From NCBI GenBank assembly GCA_019671135.1, contig JAHRHY010000018.1, positions 868,001-932,000 on the forward strand: a stretch of DNA of 64,000 bases. The letters are read 5' to 3'. The translations under genes were made by a program, and so were the position numbers. The notes under the pieces are model-generated. The model worked only from the letters and a program-made list of their open reading frames with translations, was not told the origin of the DNA and searched no databases. This DNA is from Linnemannia hyalina (taxonomy: Eukaryota > Mortierellomycota > Mortierellomycetes > Mortierellales > Mortierellaceae). This document shows positions 22,938-34,822 of this stretch, piece by piece. The first letter of the stretch is position 1, and each line of letters starts with the position of its first letter.

Positions 22938-24065
22938 ATGTCAGCAGCAGCAGTATCAGGAGCAGTCAAGACGGCCGCCACCACGACCGCACAGTCGACC
23001 AAGAAGAACACCGTCTACCTCTTCCGCCATATCCAGACCTCGCAGGTTCTCGTCTCCCTGAAGAGCTCCGTCGAGGTATGGCAACAACAACAACCTTGCA
23101 TCTCCCATTGCATTGCAAGCTCGGACATCACCTTCGTTTCTTTCGAATCGCCTTTTTCTTCGATGCTTTATTTCGTTCCTTTGTCAGGTTAACGAAACAG
23201 CAGCAAGGAGCAGGGAGTGTCCTAGGGGTTCACACAAAAACTGGAGATTTCAGGATTGGTTGCTGTCTGATAGTAGGCACAAGATAGAAGGGAGAGGAGA
23301 GTCAGGAAAGAAAAAGCATGGTAGCCCCATGGATCGCCTCACCCAGAGTTATCACGGTCTAGTTTGGTGACCCTCCTACGCTTTTTCGCAGAGAACTGTC
23401 AGGAATTGGGATCACAAAAAGACAGTCGATCAAATTGAAGCAGCCAGGCGACAGGCACACTTTAAACTCGGGTCAGGAGCAAACAGACAGACAGCGAACT
23501 GGATGCGGGGGAGGAGGAACCCAACCCACGCGGATCAGGAGGCTGGCTATTTTCCCTCCTCCCCTCCCTATCTTCTCACATCTTGTCCGGAATCAACATT
23601 CCTAATACACATGTTCCCGTATCATCATAAAAAAAATATTAGAAACAATCGTTGAAGCAGATCACAGACGTGACCCGCCGCCCCGCACACGTCCGCCCGG
23701 ACCACTGGCACCCCCTGGTCGCCATCCAGGGGTTCTCCCGCCCCCAGGACGCCCTTTCCTTCCACAACTCTCTCCGGGACCACCAACTCAACCTCCACGC
23801 CGTCAAGGCCTCCAACCCCGAACATATTGCCCAGCCTCGTCGTTTGCGTGCACCCCAGGAGATGAACCAGGTCGATTCGACACTTGTCAAGATGGTCGAG
23901 TTATTGAACAACCAGCCTAATAAGGGAAAGGGTATGCAGATCTTGTGGGAGAGGGAGGGTGTTAGGAAATCTGTTCTGGAGAAGGAGGGTGCCGAGTTGA
24001 GTTTGGAGGGATTTGAGCATGGAGAGTTGGTTGTCAAGCGTGGACGGGATATCGTCAACGCATAA
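22938..24065 (+). CDS. MHR1: Mitochondrial large-subunit ribosomal protein mL67 / Mhr1
   Basis: Two exons (22938-23075 and 23643-24065) joined in phase 0 make about 186 residues. Exon 1 ends in KKNTVYLFRHIQTSQVLVSL, the typical Mhr1 opening strand. Exon 2 continues RRPAHVRPDHWHPLVAIQGF, the second conserved block of the family (Pfam Mhr1). In yeast the protein is both a mitoribosomal large-subunit protein (mL67) and a factor in mitochondrial DNA recombination and transcription. The Ala/Thr-rich, Lys-containing N terminus is compatible with mitochondrial import. The single intron is 567 bp, unusually long here, and ends in an A-rich stretch before TTAG. Confidence 0.85.
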
Positions 24066-24275
24066 GTTGGATGCCCGATGTCGTACAGGAAGAAGGAGAG
24101 TCAGAAGGAGATGAGAAGCCCTGTTATAGGGTTATTTTAGAAACATTTGTAGTCAAAACATACACATACAACATTTGAGCATTTTCAAACGCACTCTCAA
24201 TGCCAGCGACTCGCGCGCGTGTGTTTGTTTTTTTATTATCTATGTTCAAAATTGTGATACTAGGGTTTGAATTCG
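24066..24275. other. Convergent spacer between MHR1 and RCC1L
   Basis: 210 bp containing both 3' ends. No further feature seen. Confidence 0.4.
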
Positions 24276-26141
24276 TCACTTTGTCTCAACGATGGCGAGG
24301 GCACCGTCTTGTCCAAGGGCAACATCATGAACGATGGCTTTATGACCATCCTTTTCTTGAGGCATCTTGACCCGCCTTGGCTCGAAGCAGTGCTCAAAGT
24401 CACCGTGACCCAACCGCCCTGTCTTGCCGTCCGTTCCCCAAGTATACAGATCTCCTTTATCTAAGTCACAGTAACAAGAAAGTAAGCATATCGTTTCGTA
24501 TCCAGTAAAGGCACACCACGCCAAAGAAAAGGAGGGGCGTGGGGGTGCCAGCATAGCAAAATGACAAGAAAGGGAGGAAGTACCTGTGATCGCGGCGGCA
24601 TAATCAGTACTGGCAACAATCTTGCGGACGCCCTCAAGTCCCGCAATTTGCTCCGGCATGAGGATCTGGTTCTTGTCGCGTCTTAATCCAAGTGCTCCGT
24701 ATCCACAGGTGTAGACCTTTCCGGATTGGGTCAAGAGGAGTCCGAAGGTGCCTCCAGCGGCGACGGAGGCGATTGTTTCTGAAGAGGGGATTGGGTGTGG
24801 GATGTGCATCGGTTCCAGAATCTAGAAGCGGATAAAAAGTAACTGCACGTTAGCGCACGTTTTCTTGAGATCTAGTTACTTTAGTGAGAAGGCCATTTGG
24901 AAGCGTGAAAAAAATGGTTCCTTACGCGATCGATCTTCTTGTTGACCATGCATTGGCCGTACTCTGCATTGCCCCAGATCCAAAGTTGGTGGTTCTCCAT
25001 AAGCGCCAATGTGAAGTCAGTTGAAGAAGAGATCTCCTTGACGTGTCCCAGGTCCTTGCCCCTGCCCTTCCAGCTCAGACGCTCAATTAATGTTGGCACC
25101 GCGCGGTCAGAACTTGACTCAGGTCCCAGACCCAGTTGACCATCTGCACCCCACCCCATTGAGTACAAATTGCCCTGATCTATAATATCACGAAAAAAAA
25201 GAAGAGTGGATACATATTACTTTAGAGTTATGTTCTCAATGACACGTCAAAGACACTTGCCTTACAAACACAATTAGGAAAGTAATTATTACTTGTTCGG
25301 ATGATGGTATGATCAAGTCCACACTGAACCTGGACAACGTTCTCCTCCGGGTCAGGCAGCTCAATTGCAGTAGGCGAAGGCTCAAACACAAACCCAGCAA
25401 CTTGCTGCCCCGCCAACTCCTTCGCAAGCGTATCCTTAGACCCGCCCAGCCCCAGCTGTCCATACATAGAGTTTCCAAACCCAAACAAAAGCGTCTTTGA
25501 CACTCCTGCCTGTGGTGGAACTGCCGAATCAGTATCTGCTGACACTTCTTCATTGCCCAGAGTCTCGCTGAGATAGAACGCTTCCTCGTCCTGGGGTCGC
25601 ATGAGTACCATGGAATGTTCACGTCCACAGGCAACAGCGAGGACATCCATCCCTGAGGTGTCAATGGCGCTGAAGGTAGAGGTATCGCCACGGGTTCCGT
25701 TGCCAAGTTGTCCACTGTGGTTCATGCCTTCGCCCAGTACTCCTGATTCGCTTTCGCCAGAGAGGGCGATCAACCTGTGCGAGGCGCCTGCTGCAATTTG
25801 TGTCTTGTTCAATCCCTACACAAGTAATGCAAAAGCAATCGAAGAGTTAGTGTAGGTACCAGATCGTGAATAGGATTCAGAAATACACTTGACACGTCCG
25901 TCTTGCTGTTGGGTGAGTGAGAAGAGAAGACTGTAGGTACCTGGGGGATGACAGAGTCGCTTTCAAAGATGTTCATTTCTTTGGAGCCATAGCCCCATTC
26001 GACGACGGATGCTTTTTCGAGGAATGCGGAAGAATGAAACTGACTACTGCTGCAACAGGCGAGCAGGGGTCTTGTCGTGGCGGTGCAGTGACCGTTCCTT
26101 GACCGCAGCGTTGAGCGTAAGAGTATCCGTGCGAGGGTCAT
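24276..26141 (-). CDS. Mitochondrial RCC1-repeat protein (RCC1L/Fmp25-like)
   Basis: Five exons (26141-25941, 25815-25293, 25179-24926, 24821-24584, 24460-24276) give about 466 residues. The N terminus (MTLARILLRSTLRSRNGHC) is basic with few acids, a good mitochondrial targeting sequence. Repeated RCC1-type blades can be counted, each with a W/F-G-x-G-x-x-G-Q/R-L-G core: GEGMNHSGQLGNG, FGNSMYGQLGLG, GWGADGQLGLG, WGNAEYGQC, CGYGALGL and WGTDGKTGRLGHG. A seven-bladed propeller is expected. Relatives are human RCC1L (mitoribosome assembly factor) and yeast Fmp25 (linked to respiratory complex III assembly). Nuclear RCC1 is less likely because of the presequence and divergent blades. It is head-to-head with ELG1 across 478 bp. 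Confidence 0.8.
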
Positions 26142-26619
26142 TGTGGGTAAGTGTGGATAAGGAGTAAGGAAAGAAGAGGAGATAAGTTGTAGGAACGTGG
26201 TTGTGCAGCGCGGATGCGAAATGTGGACTGCTTTCGACGTTGGTTGATCAGGTACCCTTGATTTTCGATCAGGCTTCCTTGCCCTTCGCTGCAGGGACCC
26301 ACTTAATGTTCTTGGCTGGGGGCGACAAAAAAAAAGGTAATAGATGAACGATAATAATACCTGAGCAAGCGCTATTGATGATGCATTGGCGGATCCTGGC
26401 ACCAGCCCGTAGCAGTTAATGGTACGGTGCGTGCACCATCACGGGCGTACTTCTTCCTGGATATCTACTGCCCCCTTGGGTTCCCTGCAATAACAGAAGT
26501 GTGACCGCCCAATTTTTTTCATTTCCGTCGCGTTTGCTACTTGTTTGTTTGAAAAAGGCACACACAAGTGCTTCAACGCGCCTAGTTTCTTTTTTTGTCC
26601 ATCGCAAATCTCTTTTCTC
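26142..26619. promoter_or_regulatory. Bidirectional promoter region RCC1L/ELG1
   Basis: 478 bp between two start codons pointing away from each other. No gene inside. Likely shared regulatory region by position only. Confidence 0.5.
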
Positions 26620-29600
26620 ATGGACGATGCTGCGGTGCCTCCAGCAACAACATCAACGGGACAAGGAGCCCAAACGGACAACGGTCAACCTTCAACAGAT
26701 ACCCAGTCAGCACACACACCTAGCATGACAACGGCTCTGACCTCTGACCCTGAGGTCATCCAATGGGCCGGTCCTTCTCCTTCGACTACTGACGCCACCA
26801 TCTTGCAGGTCCCTAATGAATCGACCCCTGATTCACACCCCCAGGACACTGGCCCGGTATCTGAACCCGTTGAAGAGACACAACATCAACAATCAGAGAC
26901 AGAGCCGGCAACAACAACCACACCAGCAGCTCCAGCAAAACAGGTGTTCTCGCTCTTTCTCACACCAGAACAACGCAAAAAGAAGCAGGAGGCCGAGGCT
27001 GCCGCCAAGGCCCCAGGAAAGCGAGGCCGGAAACCAAAGAACAAGCCTCCTGTCGGTCAAGTCGGGGTGCCTTCAGTAGCAGGATCGACGACTACAGCGC
27101 CTCTCAAGCCGCCGACTGATCCCAAGACCATTGTCGACCCAAACATCTCAAAGACAGGCGAGACACACCGTTTCTTTCAGGAAGTCAAGTCGTCTCAACT
27201 GAGTGCAGCAGGAGCAGGATCGACCTCATCAGAATTGAACCCGGACGGAACAACCCTCCGTGTCGTCCGTCGCTACAACTCCAAACCACAGGAATCGCCA
27301 TTCCCGCTTCGGCATCAACAGTTTCATGGATCGGAGACGATTGACGCGATCAATGGAGTAGTATCACAACTCTGTGGTCTCGACACTTCCGCCTCTTCGC
27401 CGGCTCCGTTGTCTTCGACCTCCTTACAACAGGATACTCACACGAACCAGCACAATATGCTCGCATCAAAGAACAGCAACTCGCATGGGTGGTACTCTTT
27501 GCGGACAGGCCTGGATCTAGGGATCACAGCACCAGACTACAAACCCAGTCCGCGAGGCAAGGACTGCTGGACTCATTGGGGCAGCAGCAAGGACCAGAGG
27601 TGGCGCGACTGGTCCGAACAGAGTTATCGCCTACCACGCCCCACGGCCAAGGAGAAGATGATCCTCAGTCAGTCCGACGAGCCTGACGAATTTGAGTCTT
27701 GTCGACGAGTAGGAGCGAACGAGCGTCTTTGGCATCAGACTTGGGCAACAACACTTCTCGGCACCGCAGGAATCGAGCCAGGGTCAGTTGATGTTCCCGG
27801 AGAACTCAAGTATGGAGAGCTGTGGACAGATAAATACCGACCAAACCAAGGGGCAGAGATTCTGGGCAACAGGGCGAACACCGAGTATCTGACACGCTGG
27901 CTCAAGAGACTGGAGGTGTCTGGATGGACATTGAACCCGGAGGAGTCGTCCGCTGGCGGCGGCGGTGGAGTTGGATCAGGCGCTGCAGGGTTGGGCAAGA
28001 AGGGGTCGGACATCATGGGAGCAGCCAGGAAGCGCCGGAAACGTACCAAGCGGAAGGACTTGAACGATCTCGACGATTTTATTTCTTACGATGATCTGGA
28101 CGACTTTGAGGAACCTTACGGATACAAGAGTGACGAGGAGGAGGTCGAGTTCAAGGCACATAAGCCTCTGACTTCGTTTTCAATGTTGGCTAGCTTGGAC
28201 CCTATGTACGAAGAGGACGGATCGACGATAGCCCGATCAAGGTCACTACCGAAGAAGTTTGATATCAAGTCAAACGCGATTCTGCTTAGTGGGCCGACTG
28301 GAAGCTGCAAGACTGCGGCTGTCTATGCCTGTGCGGAGGAGAGCGGATATGAGGTCTTTGAGGTCTCTCCAGGAATGCGGCGGACAGGAAAGGAGGTTCT
28401 GGGACTGGTCGGCGAGATGGCAGAGAATCACCATGTTCACGTCGTTCCTGGCAAGACTGAGCTCAAAGAGGATGTCCACAGTGTTATGAGCGTGAAGAAA
28501 CAAGACAGTCCAGTGCCTGCCCCAGAACCGAAAAAGTCAACGCTGCATTCCTTTTTCCAGCAGAGCCAGAAGGTCGTGCAAGAGGACGAGGATGAAGTCA
28601 TGGAGGAGGCTGTCTTAGAGGAGAACGAAGATGAGGATGAGGATGTTATCGTTGATTGGTTGGACGAAGACGGCTCGCAAGCGGCACAAATCCCAGATAC
28701 CCGGCAGACAAGGTCATCGTCGTCATCGACGTCGACACCGTCAGCGGCAAAAGAGACGGATGAGGAGGAGCAGGATCAAGGCGAGTCATTAGCGCACCAC
28801 GAGGATACATTGTCCGACCTGTACTCGCTTCTTTCGACGACCAACCCTCGGCAATCTCTCATCCTGTTGGAGGAGGTGGATATCCTGTTCGAGGACGACA
28901 AGGGATTCTGGGCGAGCATTGTGGCCTTGCTCGCCAAGAGCAGGCGACCAGTCGTTATGACCTGCAATGGTAAGACTTCGCCTTTGTTTTCAACATGCAT
29001 TCTCATTCTTTTCCTTCTTTCTTTTGGTATGAGCTAACTGGATATTCCTTATGGTAGATACATCCAAGATCCCAGCCTCGATGATCCGGTTCCAGGAACA
29101 CCTCGAGTTCACGCGTCCAGGATTGCGAGAACTGCACCTCTACTTGACGGCGGTGTGCAGGATCGAGGGCTACATTTGCTCGTCTGAGTACATTATTGGC
29201 GTTATCAAGCAGAACCGATACGATGTGCGGAGGTGTATCATGCAGCTTCAGTACGACTCTGGTGTTGTCAAGAACCGGTCGCAGCTGTCCAAATCTAGTT
29301 CCTCCAGTAGTCCAGGATCAAGTCGAGGAGGTAGTCCGATCGCGGTCGAGTCTTCTGGAGTAGGGATTGTCACCCCTGCAACAAACGGGGAAAGGACGCC
29401 TCAAGGCGAAAGCGGCAGATCATCGCCTACACCTGGATCACCCATGCGGAAAAAGCCTCAGAGGCTCATGCGGATCAGTGCCAGGAACATTATCCCGGCC
29501 ACTGCGCCTACGTCGGGTGGTGAGAGGAAGAAAGTGTTGCCTAGTCCTATGCAGGAGCTGGGACAACTGGAGGTCCAATTGCAGTATGCCGATACCATGT

Positions 29601-30423
29601 CCTTGAGCGATTCTTGCCTCCGCATGCCACCTGACCGAATCCTCCAGGTAACAGCGCGATTGCATCTTGTTGTAACCCTCGAAGAATGTGCAGTTTGTCA
29701 CGTATTTAACCTGTGATCTTTTCTAACATTTGGTTACAGTGCTTTGAGGCGGACCAGTTTGCGGCGAGCAAGGACGATGTCGTGGGACAGTACTTCCCAA
29801 TCTTCAAACGACCTTCCGGCACAGACCACCTATTGATGGATCAGGAAATTGCGGCGCTCGTTGAAGAGGGCTGTGAGTCGTTGTACTTGAGCCTGTGTGG
29901 CCAGCAAGGGTTGGACCCTGCCAATGTCTTTGACATTGCCACGAGTAGAATGGATCCTGTCGAATCCATGACCGACAATTTTGTACCCAAGAACAACGAC
30001 ATGTCTAGGTGAGTTGCGAACTATGGACGTTGAGCAATGAAAATGTCATAAAATGCGTTTGGTTGTTCGTAATACTGACAGCCCACCCCTTTCCCCTTCC
30101 TTCTTTGAAATAGAATGCTGTTAAATATGCAGCCGGCATTAGAGGAAACTTTACCGGTGCACGGACTGCGGTTCAATTTGGATGTGACGTTCGGGACCTA
30201 TGCGCCCATGATTCGGTCCATGTTCCAGGCCGATCTGGTGAATACCGCCGTTCCTACGGGGAAACGGACCATGCGCAGTGGTGGACATCTAAGACGGCAT
30301 ATGAATATGCCTTCTGGTGCTGAAAGCAGTGCCATGCTCTTGACCTGTTTCCCTACTACTACTTTGGCCACGATGGTCACGTCTCCTTCTCCTTCTCCTC
30401 CTTCTCCACCATCATCTGATTAG
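26620..30423 (+). CDS. ELG1: Elg1/ATAD5-like AAA+ PCNA unloader (alternative RFC large subunit)
   Basis: Four exons (26620-28969, 29058-29647, 29740-30008, 30114-30423), about 1172 residues. Residues 1-400 are mostly low-complexity with basic KRGRKPKNK. The clamp-loader block begins at LWTDKYRP (about residue 403) followed by [16 protein letters not shown]. Walker A is [15 protein letters not shown] (28289-28315) and Walker B is [19 protein letters not shown] (28855-28910). The AAA module continues with [10 protein letters not shown] across the first intron. The pattern [20 protein letters not shown] and [10 protein letters not shown] is diagnostic of ATAD5/Elg1 rather than Rfc1, Rad24 or Ctf18. 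It pairs with Rfc2-5 to unload PCNA, especially SUMO-PCNA, after replication. Between the Walkers lies an acidic insertion holding STLHSFF, which resembles a PCNA-interacting box. Walker A has Cys where Gly normally precedes Lys. The start is the first in-frame ATG. Confidence 0.88.
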
Positions 30424-30710
30424 ATTCGATCTATTTTCTTTTTATCTTTTCCTTTACACAACCTTGTAACAATACACGTCTTTTTTATCTTTTCTCTGGT
30501 TTTGCCTTTTACATATCCCTCATTCTTTCTCTTAATACACGTCCATAGTAGATAGTATATCTATTTTTACTTCCAATGTGATGATGGAATATGCATGCTT
30601 TAATAGTCTTTTTTGTCAGGTTGTGTGGTTGTGTGGTAGGGTGGGATGGTTGTTAATGTTCCAAGGGTCCATCTTGCAGATTTTTCTTTTGCAGTCAAAA
30701 GAAAAATAAT
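30424..30710. other. Convergent spacer between ELG1 and CRD1
   Basis: 287 bp, T-rich, with both 3' ends. No gene seen. Confidence 0.4.
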
Positions 30711-32309
30711 TTATAGCTTCTTTGGAGGGTGAAGTATCCTGACAGCGTCCTTTGTGTATATATATGAAGCGCCGCTCCAGATTGTCGTCGCCGCGCATGT
30801 ATATCTACATTTCGCAAGTAAAACAAAAACAAAACAAAAAACAGGGCATGGCCTAGTCAACGTACGAGATCACCATCACATATCTGTACCCTTTTCAATT
30901 CATAAAACGCAAAATGTCAAAACTTACCCGAGGTACTCCAAGCCAACATGTCCCGTAAACTCAAACACGGGCGCCATAAGCGACAGACAGATATAAGCCA
31001 TCTGAATCGCAGTATTGACCTTACTAATCATTGTCGGCCTGACCTCGGCCGAGGGGATCGAGAAATCCCAATAGCGCGTAAAAGTCTTTGGTTCCGGGAG
31101 GGAGATATATCGGTAATAGAAGGAGGCAAGGATGAGACCAGCGTCACGGCCAAGGATGACGGCCGCGATGGGGATGGGGATGAGGTCTTGCATGGCTAGG
31201 GTGACGGTGAGGATTGTCATGAGGGTCTTGTCGGCCATTGGGTCAAGGATTGTGCCGATGATGGTTTGCATGTTGAACCGGCGGGCTATCCAGCCATCCA
31301 GCTTTTTGTTGAAGAGACAGAAGGGCGAAAGTGGAGGTGAGATATTTTGATCCGCGGGTTAAATCCATGTTCAATTGATCAATTGACCGCGTTCCCGAGT
31401 ATTCTCTCTGATTGCTTACCCCGTCGGTGATACTTGCGATACCAAACAGTATGCAGGCATTGGTGTAGTCGCCTTGGAGGACCCAGTATCCAATGACCGG
31501 CGCAGAGACCAATCGCGTAAACGTCAGGAAGTTGGGCACTGTATAGATGTTCTCATGCAATAGGCTCTAAAACAATCAACCAGCGAAAGCCATCCATGTG
31601 AATATTCAATCGCAAATGGTTCCTGTCGTCTCCCTTCTGAGAACTCGAAGACAACAGTAAGGAGGAAAGGGACTTGGTCGTTCCATGCATACCTTCTTGG
31701 TACCCTTTCCTGTTGTGGTATCCAGATCCTGGTCCTTCTTGGTAGCCCCTGAAGACGACGATGATAGTGACTCCTGGGTATCCTTTTTGTCCGTTGAGAA
31801 TCTACAGCATTGCAAACTAATCACGTTTTTTCTTCCTGCGCTCGATATCCTATTTGTCAAGATTGAAGAAAGCAAGAAAGACGATGTTAGGATATGGCGA
31901 TGCATTATTGCCTTTGCTAATCATTTCAATTGAACAAATAAATGCCTTATCCACGAAGGATAAGTAGCGTGAGAGTAATACCTCTGCCAGGTAGGATTGA
32001 ATGCTGATCCATACCGCGAAAACGATGCGGGTGTCCTTGGTCTAAATGTTTTTGAAATAAGCGATCGATATCACACGTTTAGAGCCTTCTTCTTTTGGGC
32101 CACTTGAACGAACGAAGGAGACGGAGGGTGGGTAAAGAACGGTACGTGTGGTGGAGAGAGTTGGACAAGCTAGTAAGGACGGTTGCACGATGACATGAGG
32201 AAGAGCTGTGAAGGAGACGAAACGACCTCGTTGAGAGCTGGAGGGAGGGTGAAGGGGAGGCGGAGAGGTTGATTCGGCTGATCAGACCCCAAGTGGATCT
32301 GCAGGCCAT
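30711..32309 (-). CDS. CRD1: Cardiolipin synthase (CDP-alcohol phosphatidyltransferase)
   Basis: Six exons (32309-32146, 32041-31982, 31801-31693, 31566-31420, 31301-30928, 30804-30711), phase-consistent, about 315 residues. It transfers a phosphatidyl group from CDP-diacylglycerol to phosphatidylglycerol in the mitochondrial inner membrane. The CDP-alcohol transferase signature is assembled across exons 4 and 5: DGLDGWIARRF followed by GTILDPMADK, giving the D-G-x2-A-R-x8-G-x3-D-x3-D metal-binding pattern. The N terminus (MACRSTWGLISRINLSAS, then Ser/Arg-rich) is a plausible mitochondrial presequence. The catalytic domain opens with HENIYTVPNFLTFTRL, as in eukaryotic Crd1. The final 94-nt exon encodes a TTIWSGASYIY membrane segment and DAVRIL tail typical of the enzyme's C terminus. 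It is head-to-head with YIF1. Confidence 0.92.
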
Positions 32310-32838
32310 GTTGGTTTGTTTGCGAGGGACGAGTGAGGAAGTGAAGGGAGAAGAGAAGGAAGGAAAGGAAGAAAGGAAGGAGGCCGATCAGGGAGAAGGA
32401 GGAAGAAGGAGAAGAAGGAAAAGCTGATTCGAACTTTGACCGGAGACGAAACTTTGTACGGGCTGGACGGTTGAATAGAGGATCCGCGTTTTTGTCGTAT
32501 GTGCAGTCTGGGAGGGAGATGCAATAGGATTGGCAAGGGCGAGGGTGACGTCTCCTAGAGCGTTTGATTGAGTGTTGGCTTCTCTCCAAGTGCCACGACT
32601 CTCTCTCGAGATAGAGGCTGTCATAGAACGAACGCTCTCTAATATTTTTATTTTTACTTTCCACTCTCTTTGCTCGTGTCATTCTTCTCTCATCCAACTC
32701 GCTCTTCCTTTCCTCCCTTTCTTTCCATCCTTCTTTCCTTCTCACTTTCATCGTCCTCTCTTTCATCCGGAAACTACCACCCGACACCCAGCAGGAACAA
32801 AGTCAGAGCGCGAATAGGAACTACCTTCGACCTTCATC
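32310..32838. promoter_or_regulatory. Bidirectional promoter region CRD1/YIF1
   Basis: 529 bp between divergent start codons. It is strongly strand-asymmetric: GGAA-rich on the CRD1 side, CTTT-rich on the YIF1 side. No gene inside. Confidence 0.5.
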
Positions 32839-34822
32839 ATGAACCCATACGACAACGCGGGTGGTTACACTCAGCCACAGCCAAGACACAACGCACAACA
32901 GCAGCAGCAGCCCTACCAGCAACAGAACCAATACCAGCAGCAAGGATCCCAATACACTTCCAACAGATACAACCCCAATGCCTACCAACAACCCGCCCAG
33001 CAAAACAACAACCAATACCAGCAACAGCAGCAACCCAGGAGCCATATGGCCTCGCCTCCTCCACTCCAACATCCCGTCCCTACTCATCCCCCTGTCCAGA
33101 TGAGAGATCCGGTCCCTACCCCTTCGCCCAGGATGAACTATGCCCAGGCCCAGGGAGGACAGGGACAGTACCAACAGAACCAGTATCGCCCCCAGCAGGC
33201 TGGCGGCGGTGGCGGTGGCGTTCAGCAGAGGTCATCCTTTGAGCGGTCGAGTTTTGATCAGCAGCAACAGCAACAGCAGCAAGGGGGAGGGTTTGGAGGA
33301 TCACCCAGGAACCAGTTCATGTCGCCCCAGCAGCATCATCAGACTCCTCAGCACCAGCACCAACAGCCACAGCAACATCAGCAGTCGGGAATTCCCTCGT
33401 TCCCGTTCAACCTCAACGATGGCACCACTCAGTTGGGCATGCAGTTCGGTCGGTCTGCAGTCATGGCCGGTCAGGAATACGTGGAGCAAAACGTAAGGGC
33501 CCAGCCAAGGATTTTTTGATTATTGATTTTCATCGAACAGCAACAAACAAACATCAACGAAGCACTGGCCAATTGGTTACTCCACGTAGAGCCACAGCAC
33601 GCGACTAATGGCTATTTTTTTCCTCCTTTCCTTTTCTCTCGCATTGTATGTACACAGCTCAACAGATGGGTCAACCGCGCTGCCCTCCAGCCCTACTTCA
33701 ATGTTAGCAACTCATATGTGGTCAATAAGCTCAGGTTGCTCGTCTTCCCCTGGCGCCACAAGGTACAAATGAGCATCACATCTGCACCCTCGCATACTTT
33801 TCAGGATGAAACAACACGCGTTCAGTTCCCGTCATTTTCTTCCCCGGTATTCAAAAACGCCATCATCGACAATTATCACTGTAGAGGACCATAGTTCTGA
33901 CACACAGGAACCCTGTCTTTTTTTCTATTCGAAATAGCTTTGGACTCGTATACTAAAGCGTTCGGAGACAACAGGAGAGACGATCGGATACATGGCTCCT
34001 CGGGACGACATCAACGCCCCCGATCTGTACATCCCCGTCATGGCCTTTGTCACCTACGTTCTCCTTGTCGCCATCTCTGCAGGAACTTCCAACAAGTAAG
34101 GAATTTTACTTATGACACACTTGTCTTCTTGCACCTATTTCGTGTTGATATGAAAGAGTTATGAATAGACCTCTGATCGCGAAAACTATTTACGAATTGA
34201 CATGCCAAAAAAAAAAAAAAAAAAAAAAATAGATTCAGCCCAGAGATTCTTGGACCAACAGCTTCATCGGCCCTGGCGGTCATTATTCTGGAATTCACGA
34301 TTATCAAGTTATGTGTTTATATCTTGAACATCACAAGTGATGTCCCCATCCTGGATCTCTTGGCCTACTCTGGATACAAGTTTGTCGGGTAGGAGATACA
34401 TCCCGTCTTTTAGTGTGCACATTCAATTGATGAAGTAGGCAACGTATGAGGAAGGAGAAACTAATAGTACTTTATAACATCGATAGAATCATTGTCTCGA
34501 TCATTGTTCAGTTGTCCAAGGCACCTAAATCAGCGTTCTGGTCCGTCTTCCTCTACACCGGCGCAGCCACTGGATTCTTCCTGGTAAATGTCTTCCAACA
34601 TATATCAACTCCCTTTCATCCAATTCATTATGCCATTCCGAAAAATGCGTTCTAACTGATTCCTGCTCATTTCTCTTCAAACGATAGTTGCGGTCATTAA
34701 GATACGTGATCTTGCCCGAGGCGTCTGCAGGAACGGTCCTGCCACCACAACGCAAACGTCGGATCCATTTCCTGATCTGTCTGTCCGTCATGCAGTTTGG
34801 ATTCATGTGGATCTTGGTCTAG
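32839..34822 (+). CDS. YIF1: Yif1-family Golgi/ER membrane protein with polyglutamine N terminus
   Basis: Six exons (32839-33492, 33658-33762, 33938-34095, 34233-34388, 34487-34583, 34688-34822) encode about 434 residues. Residues 1-190 are Gln/Pro/Asn-rich with runs of Gln and a GGGGGG stretch. From about residue 190 the family signature starts: [18 protein letters not shown], then [33 protein letters not shown] and [22 protein letters not shown]. The rest forms about five transmembrane helices ending QFGFMWILV. Yif1 binds Yip1 and Ypt GTPases and acts in ER-to-Golgi vesicle fusion. The long polyQ leader is unusual compared with yeast Yif1 and probably disordered. The intron before exon 4 ends in 23 consecutive A then TAG. 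Confidence 0.92.
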
